Made by a program: the position numbers and the translations under genes. A stretch of 40,242 nucleotides of DNA from a virus. Shown here in pieces: positions 1 through 9,135 of the stretch; positions within the stretch are counted from its first letter, which is position 1, and every line of letters starts with the position of its first letter. The stretch is from the IMG/VR virus record IMGVR_UViG_3300042564_001624, positions 1-40,242 of that record; one strand, given 5' to 3'. The notes below the pieces were generated by a model. It saw nothing but the letters and a program-made list of their open reading frames with translations. It ran no database searches and had not been told where the DNA came from.

Positions 1-246
1 TTCCGTAATAATGAACACAGGTAATATTTGTTTTTTCTGAGCATCAACCGCACATTTAACTAAAGCTGTGGTTTTACCTGTATCGGAGTGACCCAAGAAC
101 ATATTTAAATGTCCAATAGCCGGACCCGGAATACCAACAGCATCCAAAAAGTCAGGACCTAAATCAAAGAACCTTTGTGGTTTGTATTTTGCAGATGTAG
201 AGAATTTGTCCTTAATGGACTTGAAATCATGTTTTTTAATCGCCAT
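1..246 (-). CDS. uvsX: UvsX/RecA-like recombinase, N-terminal part (cut by window edge)
   Basis: The start codon is at 246 and 82 codons are visible before the gene runs off the left edge. The segment contains a P-loop, GHSDTGKT, at residues 52-59, within a context (LGPDFLDAVGIPGPAIGHLN) typical of phage UvsX proteins. The family forms ATP-dependent filaments on ssDNA for strand exchange in recombination-dependent replication and repair. The gene follows the gp32-like gene on the same strand, and in T4 UvsX and gp32 act on the same ssDNA. No Shine-Dalgarno is seen; the leader is A/T only. The catalytic Glu, L1/L2 loops and Walker B lie outside the window, so a DnaB-type or other P-loop ATPase cannot be strictly excluded, though the local sequence favours UvsX. 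Confidence 0.8.
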   Translation of the reverse strand, partial: MAIKKHDFKSIKDKFSTSAKYKPQRFFDLGPDFLDAVGIPGPAIGHLNMFLGHSDTGKTTALVKCAVDAQKKQILPVFIITE

Positions 247-286
247 ATCTCTAATTAATTTAATTTTTTTAGTTTTTTTAGACAAG

Positions 287-315
287 TTGGACACCAAGTA
301 AGACCTAGTGTCCAA
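287..315 (-). promoter_or_regulatory. stem-loop between gp32-like and uvsX-like genes
   Basis: The arms at 287-296 and 306-315 can form a 10-bp stem (one G-U pair) with a 9-nt loop. It lies in the 94-nt gap after the gp32-like stop and before the uvsX-like start. On the minus strand it is followed by A-rich rather than T-rich sequence, so it is not a classical intrinsic terminator. It may be an attenuator, processing site or mRNA stabiliser. Confidence 0.45.
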
Positions 316-340
316 GTAATATGTCTATATTTTTTTTTGA

Positions 341-1195
341 TTAGAAAGGCATATCATCTTCCGGTTCATCACCCGCTTGTGGGTCAATCGGAGCAGATGG
401 TTTAGAACCACCAAATGACATCTCATCAGAATCAGAGTTACCATAATCGTAACCACCTTTATCAGAGTTCCATTTTGGAGTCTCACCTCTTGCGATAGCT
501 TCTAAATACTCAACAGGTTTTTTAGAGTAAACATCTTCCCAAGATAACTCATCGTTAACCCATCCGTCAGCAGTTGCTTTGTCCTCATGAACAGGAGCCG
601 CGTCATCATACATAACTGTTTGGATTACTGTGTAAAATGCACCTTTTGGAGTTTTAGCTTTAGTCAATTCTAAAATGATATCTCTACCTGTTACCGGGTC
701 AGTAATATCACCTTTATTTCTCCAAATAGGAATAATTTTATCTAAAATTCCTTCATTTTTGTAGTTGTGTTTAAATCTCCAAAATTTAACACCGTCTGCC
801 TCGTTATCTCTATCAATAACTTTCACAATGTAAAATTTACGTGATAAATAATTTTTAGCTAACTCTTTGTCAGATTCTTTTCCGGTTGAACGAAGTTCTT
901 CGTAAACCTCATTTAAAGGTGAACGTTCGTTGTCGTTTTTTCCCGGGTCATAAAATTTTTGGAATTTTCCATCTACTTGAATCTCGTGATACCAAACTTC
1001 TTTAAATGGGGTTGAACCATCTGTAGTTGGTAAGATTCTTAATCTTCGTTGCCCTTGAGTTTCCTTGTCTTGAAGGATTGCCGCGAAGTATTTTTTCATT
1101 CTCTCTTCTTGTGTAAATTTTGAGGTAGAAGAAGAACTACCTTGTTTTGATTGCTCGTATTGAGCCAAAACTGCGTCTAATGAATTTGTCGCCAT
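341..1195 (-). CDS. 32: gp32-like single-stranded DNA-binding protein
   Basis: The 284-aa product has the layout of T4 gp32 (301 aa): a basic N-terminal segment, an OB-fold-like core rich in aromatic and basic residues (KVWYHEIQ-type strands, FYIVKVIDRDN, FWRFKHNY around residues 65-145), a Ser/Gly/Asp-rich linker and an acidic tail. The protein coats ssDNA at replication forks and recruits partners through its tail. Two features differ from T4. The protein has no cysteine, so the gp32 zinc site is missing. The last residues, EDDMPF, closely resemble the C-terminal tip of bacterial SSB (DDDIPF). A sigma70-type promoter lies just upstream and a uvsX-like gene follows, which fits an early replication/recombination unit. 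Confidence 0.8.
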   Translation of the reverse strand: MATNSLDAVLAQYEQSKQGSSSSTSKFTQEERMKKYFAAILQDKETQGQRRLRILPTTDGSTPFKEVWYHEIQVDGKFQKFYDPGKNDNERSPLNEVYEELRSTGKESDKELAKNYLSRKFYIVKVIDRDNEADGVKFWRFKHNYKNEGILDKIIPIWRNKGDITDPVTGRDIILELTKAKTPKGAFYTVIQTVMYDDAAPVHEDKATADGWVNDELSWEDVYSKKPVEYLEAIARGETPKWNSDKGGYDYGNSDSDEMSFGGSKPSAPIDPQAGDEPEDDMPF

Positions 1196-1224
1196 AGTGT
1201 TTAAAATATTTAAAGGTTTATTAA

Positions 1225-1253
1225 AGTATAAGTGTCAGCCGTGTGTTTGTCAA
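1225..1253 (-). promoter_or_regulatory. sigma70-type promoter for the gp32-like gene
   Basis: On the minus strand, TTGACA (1253-1248) is followed by a 17-nt spacer and TATACT (1230-1225). The start codon at 1195 leaves a leader of about 20-25 nt. The hexamers and spacing are near-perfect for a host housekeeping promoter. The site differs from the TATTTATA motif upstream of the structural genes and suggests early or constitutive expression. Confidence 0.65.
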
Positions 1254-1262
1254 ATTGTTTTG

Positions 1263-1287
1263 TAAAAAAAACGGTCCGAAGACCGTT
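1263..1287 (-). terminator. intrinsic terminator after the Pro/Ala-rich protein gene
   Basis: On the minus strand, AACGGTC and GACCGTT pair as a 7-bp stem closed by a TTCG tetraloop (1277-1280), and eight T residues follow from the end of the stem. It sits 4 nt after the stop of the 226-aa gene. It would insulate that unit from the gp32 promoter that follows at once. Confidence 0.85.
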
Positions 1288-1291
1288 AAAA

Positions 1292-1972
1292 TTATCTTAC
1301 TTGTCTAAATGGATTTACTTCGTCTTCAAAATTTCTGAAGGTTTTTTTAATCTCATTTGGTGAATAATCTTCAACTTCGTCTTGAGTTAAAACATATTCA
1401 TTTTTTCCTGTTTTTTCCATATCCTCCTCTTTATCATCAAAGAATTGACTTAATTTTTGATTGAAAGGACCTGAATCTAATGTTCTTAATTCTAATTTTT
1501 CTTGAGGAGTTTTTTCTCTGTATTTTTCAACTTTAGCTTCTAAATCATTTAATTTAGTCATGATACCATCCATTTCACCTAATTTAGTTTCTAAATTATC
1601 TAAATGTTGGAATAAGTTATTAAAATACTCTTCTTGTTTCTCTTCAACTTTTTTCTGTGATTTTACTAAATCAGTAATATCCATTTCTTCCGTTTTTGAT
1701 TCTGATTTTTCATCATCACCAATTTTTTCCACATCCGGGTCAGTCGCAACATCAACCGGTTGAGGTCCTGCCGGAGCCGGTGGGGCAATCGCAGCATTTG
1801 GGTCTGCCGGTGGAGCCGTTTCAGGAGCTAATCCTGCATCAGGAGCCGGAGCTGCGTTTGGGTCAACTTCACCAGGTGGAGGAGGTAACGTAGCATCTTG
1901 TTCAACAATATATTGATTGATAGAATTATATCTAGCAATTTCCTCTAAAATTTGATTGTCTATTTTTTTCAT
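1292..1972 (-). CDS. unknown protein: Pro/Ala-rich linker plus coiled coil
   Basis: I do not recognise this 226-aa protein. The N-terminus (MKKIDNQILEEIARYNSINQYI) is a short predicted helix. Residues of about 30-76 are a disordered Pro/Ala tract (PPPPGEVDPNAAPAPDAG and similar). Residues of about 95-155 are strongly heptad-like (KKVEEKQEEYFNNLFQHLDNLETKL) and should form a coiled coil. The C-terminus is charged. There is no signal peptide or catalytic motif. It starts 4 nt after the stop of the 74-aa gene, so both probably share the TATTTATAAATA promoter near 2209. The architecture suits a virion scaffold, linker or internal head protein, but that is inference. Confidence 0.7.
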   Translation of the reverse strand: MKKIDNQILEEIARYNSINQYIVEQDATLPPPPGEVDPNAAPAPDAGLAPETAPPADPNAAIAPPAPAGPQPVDVATDPDVEKIGDDEKSESKTEEMDITDLVKSQKKVEEKQEEYFNNLFQHLDNLETKLGEMDGIMTKLNDLEAKVEKYREKTPQEKLELRTLDSGPFNQKLSQFFDDKEEDMEKTGKNEYVLTQDEVEDYSPNEIKKTFRNFEDEVNPFRQVR

Positions 1973-1976
1973 GTTA

Positions 1977-2201
1977 TTAACCGTTTAATAGTTGTTTTAC
2001 ACCTGTTAAAGTTTCAACTTGAATTTTTTTATTTTTGTTTAATGTGTTATCAACTCTTTCAATTAAACCATCTTTCATTCTGATAGTATAACAATCTCCA
2101 GTGTCTAAATCACATACTTGTTTAGAACCATCCCCCAAATCTTTTTCGGTACTTCTGGTATTTTTACCTAAATAGTTGTCTAATATTAATTTTGTGTCCA
2201 T
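1977..2201 (-). CDS. unknown small protein, 74 aa
   Basis: I do not recognise this protein. It is hydrophilic, with a CDLDTGDC segment at about residues 30-37 carrying two closely spaced cysteines, followed by a beta-like stretch (YTIRMKDGLIERVD). The start at 2201 lies 7 nt after a perfect TATTTATAAATA motif. The next gene begins 4 nt after its stop, so the two are probably co-transcribed. The N-terminus (MDTKLILDNYLG) loosely resembles the MKxIITES-type starts of small genes near 24-25 kb. Confidence 0.65.
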   Translation of the reverse strand: MDTKLILDNYLGKNTRSTEKDLGDGSKQVCDLDTGDCYTIRMKDGLIERVDNTLNKNKKIQVETLTGVKQLLNG

Positions 2202-2208
2202 AATCTTT

Positions 2209-2220
2209 TATTTATAAATA
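2209..2220 (-). promoter_or_regulatory. late-promoter-like motif TATTTATAAATA
   Basis: This is a perfect copy of the recurrent motif and contains the T4 late core TATAAATA. It lies 7 nt upstream of the 74-aa gene start, in the short gap after the giant hub gene. Confidence 0.6.
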
Positions 2221-2244
2221 TCTTTTATTTTGAAAAAACTTAAT

Positions 2245-5200
2245 TTAACATGTTGTTCCGTTTCTAGAACATGGTTTACTATCCCAAATAATTTCAGAAC
2301 CTGTATATGGTTGACTATAACATTTACAACAAATATTATCCTTAACTTTTTTCCACAAATTGACTTCAATCACTTTACGAGCTCCAAAATCCTCATCAGG
2401 ACATTTTATTGGTGTGAAAACATATTGAAATGAATAACTAATATTTGGAAAAGCATTAACTTTTACAACCAAAGTAAATGTATATTCCTTATCATTTCGA
2501 GCTTCCTCTAAAATTGCTCTAATGTTAGGAACTGAAACAAATGCACCAATATTTTTATTTTTGTCTGGTTCTATGGTAAAACTACCAATTTCTACTTTAT
2601 CAATACCTCCCACAATATATAATTTAGCAGGATAGTTTTGTGTTAATAATTCATCTTCATAATCAATAACAAAATCACCCCTAAGTTGACTATTATATAT
2701 GTCAATATTTTCTATAGTCGCTTTACTAAATTTTTTACTATTTGCAAAAATTTCTTCATCAGTTGTGGCTTTTGGTGGTGTATTAGGTGGTGGAGTACCA
2801 CTTACATTTCCACTACCGGTTTTAAATAAATCAATAGATTTTTGAACACTAGTTTCCATTTGACTTAATTGACTAGGATTATCTTGAACCAATTTGTTAT
2901 AAACATCAATATTTTTTTGATTTGCCGAGAAATATAATGTATAAAATTTAACAATTTCTTTTGCGGTTATATCAGGTAATAAACTAATTTTACCACTAAA
3001 TCTCGCAATTAAAAATTCAACATGTTTAGACAAATCTGAAAAAATCGCATATGGTACATTACTTGAATTACAATAAAATTGTGGATTAAAATAAGAAACA
3101 CCTGTTTGACCCCAATTTTGTAATAAATCAACACCTGAATAGTTGTTTTCTTTTGTTTCCAATTCAGTTCCATTTGATGACCCCAAATAAATTGTTGCAA
3201 ACACTAAATACCTTAATTTTTGGTCAGCGGTTTGAGTAATAATTGTACTAATAGAGTCTTTATATTTAGATTTAGTTGTTGTTGGAGAATCAACTTTATC
3301 ATATTTTCCATAATTACTTATTGGTGTACAACTTGGGTAATCTGTTGAACTGTTTGCTGGTTTGTCTACCGCGTCTTTAACAGTATTATTAGTTTGACTA
3401 ATAACATTATCTTGTTTAGTACCACTTTCTTTAATTGCCGCTTGTTTGTCTTGTTTATTTTTCTCAATAATTGAAGTTAATAAATTAGTTTTTAAAGTTT
3501 GTATGTAACTATCTATTTCAGGTAAATTTGACACAGATTGTCTGATTCCCTTAAATATTGTTTCAAACGTGCCAGGCCCAATACTATGATTAACTTCTTG
3601 AATCATGTAAGCCCCACTAAACATTGGTACGTGTCTCAAATTAAAATACATAGTTGGTTGAATCATAGCGTTACCCATCATTGACACAGTACAAGCATAA
3701 CTTCTATTTTTATATAAATTATATAATGAAATATTTTGAGTTCCCGATGATTTACCTGAAGATTGTTTAACTAACTCATCTGTTTGTTGTAACGATTCTG
3801 CGGTTGCTTGTCCGGCACTTTGGTCTATTTGAAATCCATGAAAAATTGATTGACTTTGTGGGCCAACATCAACATTAAAACCAACAACTTTATTAGATTT
3901 ATCCCAATCTTGTTTACCTATTTGGTCTTCAATTAATGGGTTATCACTAGCACGTCTTAAATCAAAAGAATCACCTTTAAATCTTACATTAGCATTATTT
4001 TTAAAATCCGGTTGCTCACTTGGTTTACCGGCATAAAAACAAACCATTTTAGCTGAAGAATTTCTATAATCAACATTTAAAAATGTACCAAACATTGTAT
4101 TAGCAAATTCAAGAGACCCTTCCGGTTTTGGAACAGGATTTTTGACCGCATCTTGTACATTATAAAAGTTAACGTATGAAGGTATGTTCATAACAACAAA
4201 ATTATTTTCAACTAAAATTGTTTGAACAAAAGTCAACATACTTGTTTTAGGGTTTATATCTGTTAATCTAAATTTTAATTTATTAACATCAACTAATACT
4301 TTATCCCCAATGTTTCTGTTTGCTCTATCCATTAATAAAACATCTTCAAAAAGTGTTTTAGTTTTAAAGTCATTACCTGAAATCCATTTATCGTTTAACG
4401 CTTTAAACGCCTCCCAATATTCTAATTTTGTTTGAGGACCTTCTAATGCAGTTGCAAGTGCAGCATCAGGTGTACTCCCAACATCAGGTAATTGTTTACG
4501 TAATTTAGGCATTAATTTATTAATAATGATATTTTGAAAATTATCTGTACTAGTTATGTATTCATTCATTAAAGTAACAAATTTATTATAATTCAAAGTA
4601 CTATCATTTAATTTTTGTGTTGCGTATATTTTAATAATTGGTGCAAATATTTTAATATTATCCACACTAAAATCTATATTACAATCAACAAAGAAATCGG
4701 TTATATATGAACCATCATTTGTATATTGTAATTGAGGTATTTCGGAAAAACCAACATATACTTGTAACGCTTTCCATTCATTAGGATAATTTGTTATAGA
4801 TTGTGATAACGTTACCGTTCCACCTGATGTTGGTAATGGTGTTGGTGTTTGAAATGAATACTTACTCCATGTATATGGGTCAGCAAGTAATCTATTTGAA
4901 AAAGTGTAAAATAATCTCTTATCAAAGTTTGCCGGATTACCATATTTGAAAACAACATCGTAACTTAAAAATGATTGTAAAATATTTGTTAAAACACTTA
5001 GCTGCGAATCTTGTACCGCAGAAACTAATTCAGTATTAATGTTAGTACCACCTACTTTTGGAATTCTCATTAAACTTCTCATCAACATTTGGAAATTTTT
5101 AAATGATTTGGTTGTTTCGGTATCACTATTTGATATAAACTCATCATCAAAATCATATATAGATTTTGAAAAATTTAAAAATTCCGATTCAAAACTATCT

Positions 5201-8200
5201 AAAACTTCTTTTTCAAAAACTGAAAACATTTCACTTATTTCGGAATATTGGTCTTGTTTACCATTAATTGAGAAATTTTCTTGTTTGGTATCACCCGTAA
5301 TGTTAAAAACTTGTTTTAAATATTTTATAGGTGTTGGCTTAACAACTTTATTAATATCAAAATACCCATAATTAGGTGCAACCCAAAACATTCTAACCGA
5401 ACCATTATACATTGCAGTATTACCGGTGATTTCATATTTCAATTGATTAGTTTCTTCAGTTATACACTCATTACTTGTCTGATTTATTAACGCACCTTGT
5501 GATGGTACAATATATGACGAAATGTTATCTAATGTTGTAATGTAAACTGACCAAGGAATAACTCTCAAATCTCTTTTTGGATTATTTGGGTCAAACCCTT
5601 CAGGCATATTAATTATTGCTTCAGGCACATAATTTAATGTAACTCCTGAAGTAAATCCATTTTGAATGTCCGAATCAGTATAACCTGAATATATTTGGAA
5701 TCCTTGATAAAAAACATTAAAGTCATTAATTAATAATGGATAAAAACCTGTATTAATTAATGAAGATGTTTCAGCACCTAATGTTGTGTTTTTTTCTAAC
5801 ACAATATCCATTTGAGCCCCATTTATTATCAAATTATAGTTTCTTGTTGGTGAATTTGTTACCGGGTCATAGTTATGAACATAACTAAATCCTGACCATG
5901 ATGTGTCTAAAATATCTTTACCAGTTTCAACAAAATTTTTATATCTACTCCAAACAGAACCAATTTTTAATATCCAAGCGTATGGTAACTTATGAACCGC
6001 TCCAAATTTCTTAAGTGTAGCAAAAATATAATCTAAATCAGTTACTGAATTTGACGAATAAGTTTTATATTTTTCTCTAAGTGTAGATAATGGTAAACTA
6101 TTTAAAAACAGATATGCCGATGCAACGAATGGATATTCGTCACCATTTCTAAAATTCTTTACACCTTCTTGTATTGAATTAACAAAATATGGTGTGTTAA
6201 ACATTGAAACGGTTTGATTACTCGTAACTAACCCTGAATAGTCATTATATCTTAAATTACCTTCTGTCGGTAATTGTGAGTCAAAACTTCTATTTTCATA
6301 AAATAATTTTAAGTCAAAATAATAAATTGGTGATTTTATATTATTAAATAAGAAATTAGTAAATGGTCTTCTATCATTATTATTAGTAATATCTAAAAAA
6401 TTAGATATAATTTTCTTATTAGTATTATATGTTAATACTTTTGCTGTATTATATGATGATTTAATATCAGAAATTGAATTACCATTAGCCAATTCATTTT
6501 TAACCCAAGTAAAATTTGTAAATGGGTATGTATCAGTTAAATTAAAAATATTACTTGATGTTGAATTTGATATAAAATTAACAACATTATTTTCACCAGG
6601 TAACGAAACCAATGGTTGTGATTTATTTTCATTCAATAAGTTTTGACTTAAAAATTCAAAACTTGAATTATTAACTTTGTTTTTAATGTAAGATGTATTA
6701 AAAATACCTCTAATAAAATTTTGCCAACTTTCACCTGTACCATCATTAGATATATGTCTCATTAATATCTCAAAATTTCCGGCATTAACCCCAAACTCTT
6801 TTAATTTTTTAATAATAAAAGGATTATCATTAGATAAACTTTGAATAATATTAATACTTTCCGCCTCAGCAATAACATCTGTTACTTTATCTTGGTCTTG
6901 GGTGTTACCATTACTTCTTAATAAACCTGAATAATTTGATGTTAAAAATATTCTTTCAAATATTTCATAAAAATATTTAATTTCTTCCTTGTTATCATAA
7001 ACCGCATTACTAATTGGAAATTCTATAGCGTCTAACGATACTCGTTGAATATCAGTTAATGGATTTTCAGTTGTTAAAGGGTCAGCAGGTGGTTTTACCG
7101 TTTGAGTTGTCGCTCTAATAAACTCTTCTACAAACTCTACTTCTGGCCATAAATCTGTTAAATACGCTTTAGTTTGATTTATAACATTTTTATCTCCCGG
7201 ATAAGTTAATTCAAACATTTCACGACCATCTTTACCTGAAGTTGCCGTCAACATTTGAGGCCACGGATAAATAGGTAATGTTTCATTATCTCCTGATGAT
7301 ACGTTATCAACACACGCATTTGCTGTTTCCGGATTTAAAATCGAATTTCTTCTAGCTTTAATTTGTGTATCATTTAAATTCCAAGCTTGAACGTGAACGT
7401 CATCCATTAACCTTAAAAACGCCTCTCCGTTTGCAAAAATAACTGCAAGAACATTTCGGATATTTGGAACAAATCCAATACCATTATCTTTTTTTTGTAA
7501 TAAATTAGTTAAAGCCTCTGTTAATTCTTCTTGGATATTTTCTTTAGTTTTTTTTACATTAGTACCCATTTGATTGATTAAATCTTCAAATCGACCTTTA
7601 CCTTCAAAGGTATAAAATTGGAATTTTTTTTCTTCCGAACCTTTTTTATTTACAATGACTAATGAGTTAAAAATACCTTGTGTCGCTAATTCATTATCAA
7701 ATTGTTTAAGTTGCTCAGGACTTGGTGTTGTTGATAATTTTTTTCTTTGTCGATAAGTTTCTAAAAGATTTACATCACCATATTTTGGTTCAATTGGGAA
7801 AATATCTATTTTAATATCAAATGGTACACTTGAACTAGTATTTGTTTTACCGTCAATAGTGTATTTACCTTTTACACCACAAACAGGATTCTCATCCATT
7901 TTTTCTTTTGCCTTACTAATAATACCTTGTAGTTCACTTAATGCTGCGGTTCGTTTTGTTTGAGTATCTATTTCACGTTTAAATGTATAAACTTTACTAC
8001 CCTCTGTAAGACCATTAACCCCTTTCATAACCAAATAATTCTCAGTATCCATATATTTGAAAAACCAAGACGTTCCCGCCCCTGCGTAAACATCTTTATC
8101 CAAATTACCTAATAATCTTTGATATTCCTCAACATATGTTAATGGGTCTAAATTTTGTTGTGAGAATGAAGTTAAAATATTTTTAATAAAATTTTCAATT

Positions 8201-9135
8201 CTATCTCTCATTTGAACAACGGTTATTTCCGGAAAATCATCAGGTATCATTCCTTTTGATTTATATTCACTATATAACTCTCTAACCTTTTGATATCCTC
8301 TTGAAACTATTGAATTCTGAACATTTGAAAAGTTGGTTGCCCCACCTTTAGTCGTTTGTATATTAACTCTAGATTGGTACATATGTGGAACAGCCGTCAA
8401 CGCCGCCATAGGTACTTCACTCAATAATGTATATTTGTATGTGTAAAAATGTAGTTTGATTTTAAAATTACCATTAGACGTATCATATCTTGATGAAAAT
8501 GTTTGTAACATTAATTGTAATTTAACCGCTTTACCATAAAAACCTTTTATTGTTAATTGAAACATCGGGTAAGGTAAATTAAAAAATGCCGCGTATGGTG
8601 AATTATCACCGGCCTCAAACATAGCTCTACCTTTAACATCTTCTAAGTCAATAGTAATTGATGGTAAAAAATCTAATCCTTGTCTAATGTTAATTGACGT
8701 AATACCTAATAACCCATTATCAACAGATGCTTGTTTACCGCCCGAGTTAATTGTTTGTTTAATATAATAATCACTACTCTTATTTGAATTTGATACTGAT
8801 GTTAATTTTGGTTGATTTACACCGTTACCGGTGATTGTATCTTTACCTGTTATTTCATCAGTATATGAATTATCTAAAAATGTTTTATCACCCGGTTTTA
8901 AAAAATTAATACTGGCAATTGAAACTGTTTGTACTTGGTCGTTATTTGCAACACCAAGTGCTAATTTAGTACGTGGTAATACTTTACACTCTAAATTAGC
9001 ATACATCACTAAATTTTCTTGTTTAACATATCTTTCTTGTACTTTTCCGTCACTGTCTATGACTTTATTTGGGTCTATGATTGATATGTTATTATAATCA
9101 AACTCAACTAATATATTTTCCGATTTATCTACCAT
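2245..9135 (-). CDS. giant baseplate hub-like protein with possible lysozyme-like domain
   Basis: The product is 2296 aa, among the largest in the window. Near residues 150-240 there is a structural segment (LPYPMFQLTIKGFYGKAV) of the kind found in phage baseplate proteins. Around residues 1805-1880, MMGNAMIQPTMYFNLRHVP followed by FSGAYMIQEVNHSIGPGTFE resembles the gpD/gp27 hub fold region, where a G-Y-x-I-x-x-V-x-H strand is typical. Around residues 1960-2080, a helical segment with TKENNYSGVDLLQNWG and PYAIFSDLSKHVEFL recalls glucosaminidase/muramidase domains (an NNxxG-like turn, then a YAxF-S helix); this is tentative. A Pro-rich linker, an Ig-like beta domain (about 2130-2245) and a Cys-rich C-terminus (seven Cys in the last ~52 residues) follow. 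Its start overlaps the gp53-like stop by 11 nt. A T4-type hub would need gp27 plus gp5; one chain may do both here. Confidence 0.65.
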   Translation of the reverse strand: MVDKSENILVEFDYNNISIIDPNKVIDSDGKVQERYVKQENLVMYANLECKVLPRTKLALGVANNDQVQTVSIASINFLKPGDKTFLDNSYTDEITGKDTITGNGVNQPKLTSVSNSNKSSDYYIKQTINSGGKQASVDNGLLGITSINIRQGLDFLPSITIDLEDVKGRAMFEAGDNSPYAAFFNLPYPMFQLTIKGFYGKAVKLQLMLQTFSSRYDTSNGNFKIKLHFYTYKYTLLSEVPMAALTAVPHMYQSRVNIQTTKGGATNFSNVQNSIVSRGYQKVRELYSEYKSKGMIPDDFPEITVVQMRDRIENFIKNILTSFSQQNLDPLTYVEEYQRLLGNLDKDVYAGAGTSWFFKYMDTENYLVMKGVNGLTEGSKVYTFKREIDTQTKRTAALSELQGIISKAKEKMDENPVCGVKGKYTIDGKTNTSSSVPFDIKIDIFPIEPKYGDVNLLETYRQRKKLSTTPSPEQLKQFDNELATQGIFNSLVIVNKKGSEEKKFQFYTFEGKGRFEDLINQMGTNVKKTKENIQEELTEALTNLLQKKDNGIGFVPNIRNVLAVIFANGEAFLRLMDDVHVQAWNLNDTQIKARRNSILNPETANACVDNVSSGDNETLPIYPWPQMLTATSGKDGREMFELTYPGDKNVINQTKAYLTDLWPEVEFVEEFIRATTQTVKPPADPLTTENPLTDIQRVSLDAIEFPISNAVYDNKEEIKYFYEIFERIFLTSNYSGLLRSNGNTQDQDKVTDVIAEAESINIIQSLSNDNPFIIKKLKEFGVNAGNFEILMRHISNDGTGESWQNFIRGIFNTSYIKNKVNNSSFEFLSQNLLNENKSQPLVSLPGENNVVNFISNSTSSNIFNLTDTYPFTNFTWVKNELANGNSISDIKSSYNTAKVLTYNTNKKIISNFLDITNNNDRRPFTNFLFNNIKSPIYYFDLKLFYENRSFDSQLPTEGNLRYNDYSGLVTSNQTVSMFNTPYFVNSIQEGVKNFRNGDEYPFVASAYLFLNSLPLSTLREKYKTYSSNSVTDLDYIFATLKKFGAVHKLPYAWILKIGSVWSRYKNFVETGKDILDTSWSGFSYVHNYDPVTNSPTRNYNLIINGAQMDIVLEKNTTLGAETSSLINTGFYPLLINDFNVFYQGFQIYSGYTDSDIQNGFTSGVTLNYVPEAIINMPEGFDPNNPKRDLRVIPWSVYITTLDNISSYIVPSQGALINQTSNECITEETNQLKYEITGNTAMYNGSVRMFWVAPNYGYFDINKVVKPTPIKYLKQVFNITGDTKQENFSINGKQDQYSEISEMFSVFEKEVLDSFESEFLNFSKSIYDFDDEFISNSDTETTKSFKNFQMLMRSLMRIPKVGGTNINTELVSAVQDSQLSVLTNILQSFLSYDVVFKYGNPANFDKRLFYTFSNRLLADPYTWSKYSFQTPTPLPTSGGTVTLSQSITNYPNEWKALQVYVGFSEIPQLQYTNDGSYITDFFVDCNIDFSVDNIKIFAPIIKIYATQKLNDSTLNYNKFVTLMNEYITSTDNFQNIIINKLMPKLRKQLPDVGSTPDAALATALEGPQTKLEYWEAFKALNDKWISGNDFKTKTLFEDVLLMDRANRNIGDKVLVDVNKLKFRLTDINPKTSMLTFVQTILVENNFVVMNIPSYVNFYNVQDAVKNPVPKPEGSLEFANTMFGTFLNVDYRNSSAKMVCFYAGKPSEQPDFKNNANVRFKGDSFDLRRASDNPLIEDQIGKQDWDKSNKVVGFNVDVGPQSQSIFHGFQIDQSAGQATAESLQQTDELVKQSSGKSSGTQNISLYNLYKNRSYACTVSMMGNAMIQPTMYFNLRHVPMFSGAYMIQEVNHSIGPGTFETIFKGIRQSVSNLPEIDSYIQTLKTNLLTSIIEKNKQDKQAAIKESGTKQDNVISQTNNTVKDAVDKPANSSTDYPSCTPISNYGKYDKVDSPTTTKSKYKDSISTIITQTADQKLRYLVFATIYLGSSNGTELETKENNYSGVDLLQNWGQTGVSYFNPQFYCNSSNVPYAIFSDLSKHVEFLIARFSGKISLLPDITAKEIVKFYTLYFSANQKNIDVYNKLVQDNPSQLSQMETSVQKSIDLFKTGSGNVSGTPPPNTPPKATTDEEIFANSKKFSKATIENIDIYNSQLRGDFVIDYEDELLTQNYPAKLYIVGGIDKVEIGSFTIEPDKNKNIGAFVSVPNIRAILEEARNDKEYTFTLVVKVNAFPNISYSFQYVFTPIKCPDEDFGARKVIEVNLWKKVKDNICCKCYSQPYTGSEIIWDSKPCSRNGTTC

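Noticed and set aside
1560-1893. Two overlapping plus-strand frames (65-67 aa) opposite the Pro/Ala-rich gene
   Set aside because: Their composition (Ser/Phe-rich, Gln/Pro-rich) mirrors the low-complexity sense strand; no start context or family.
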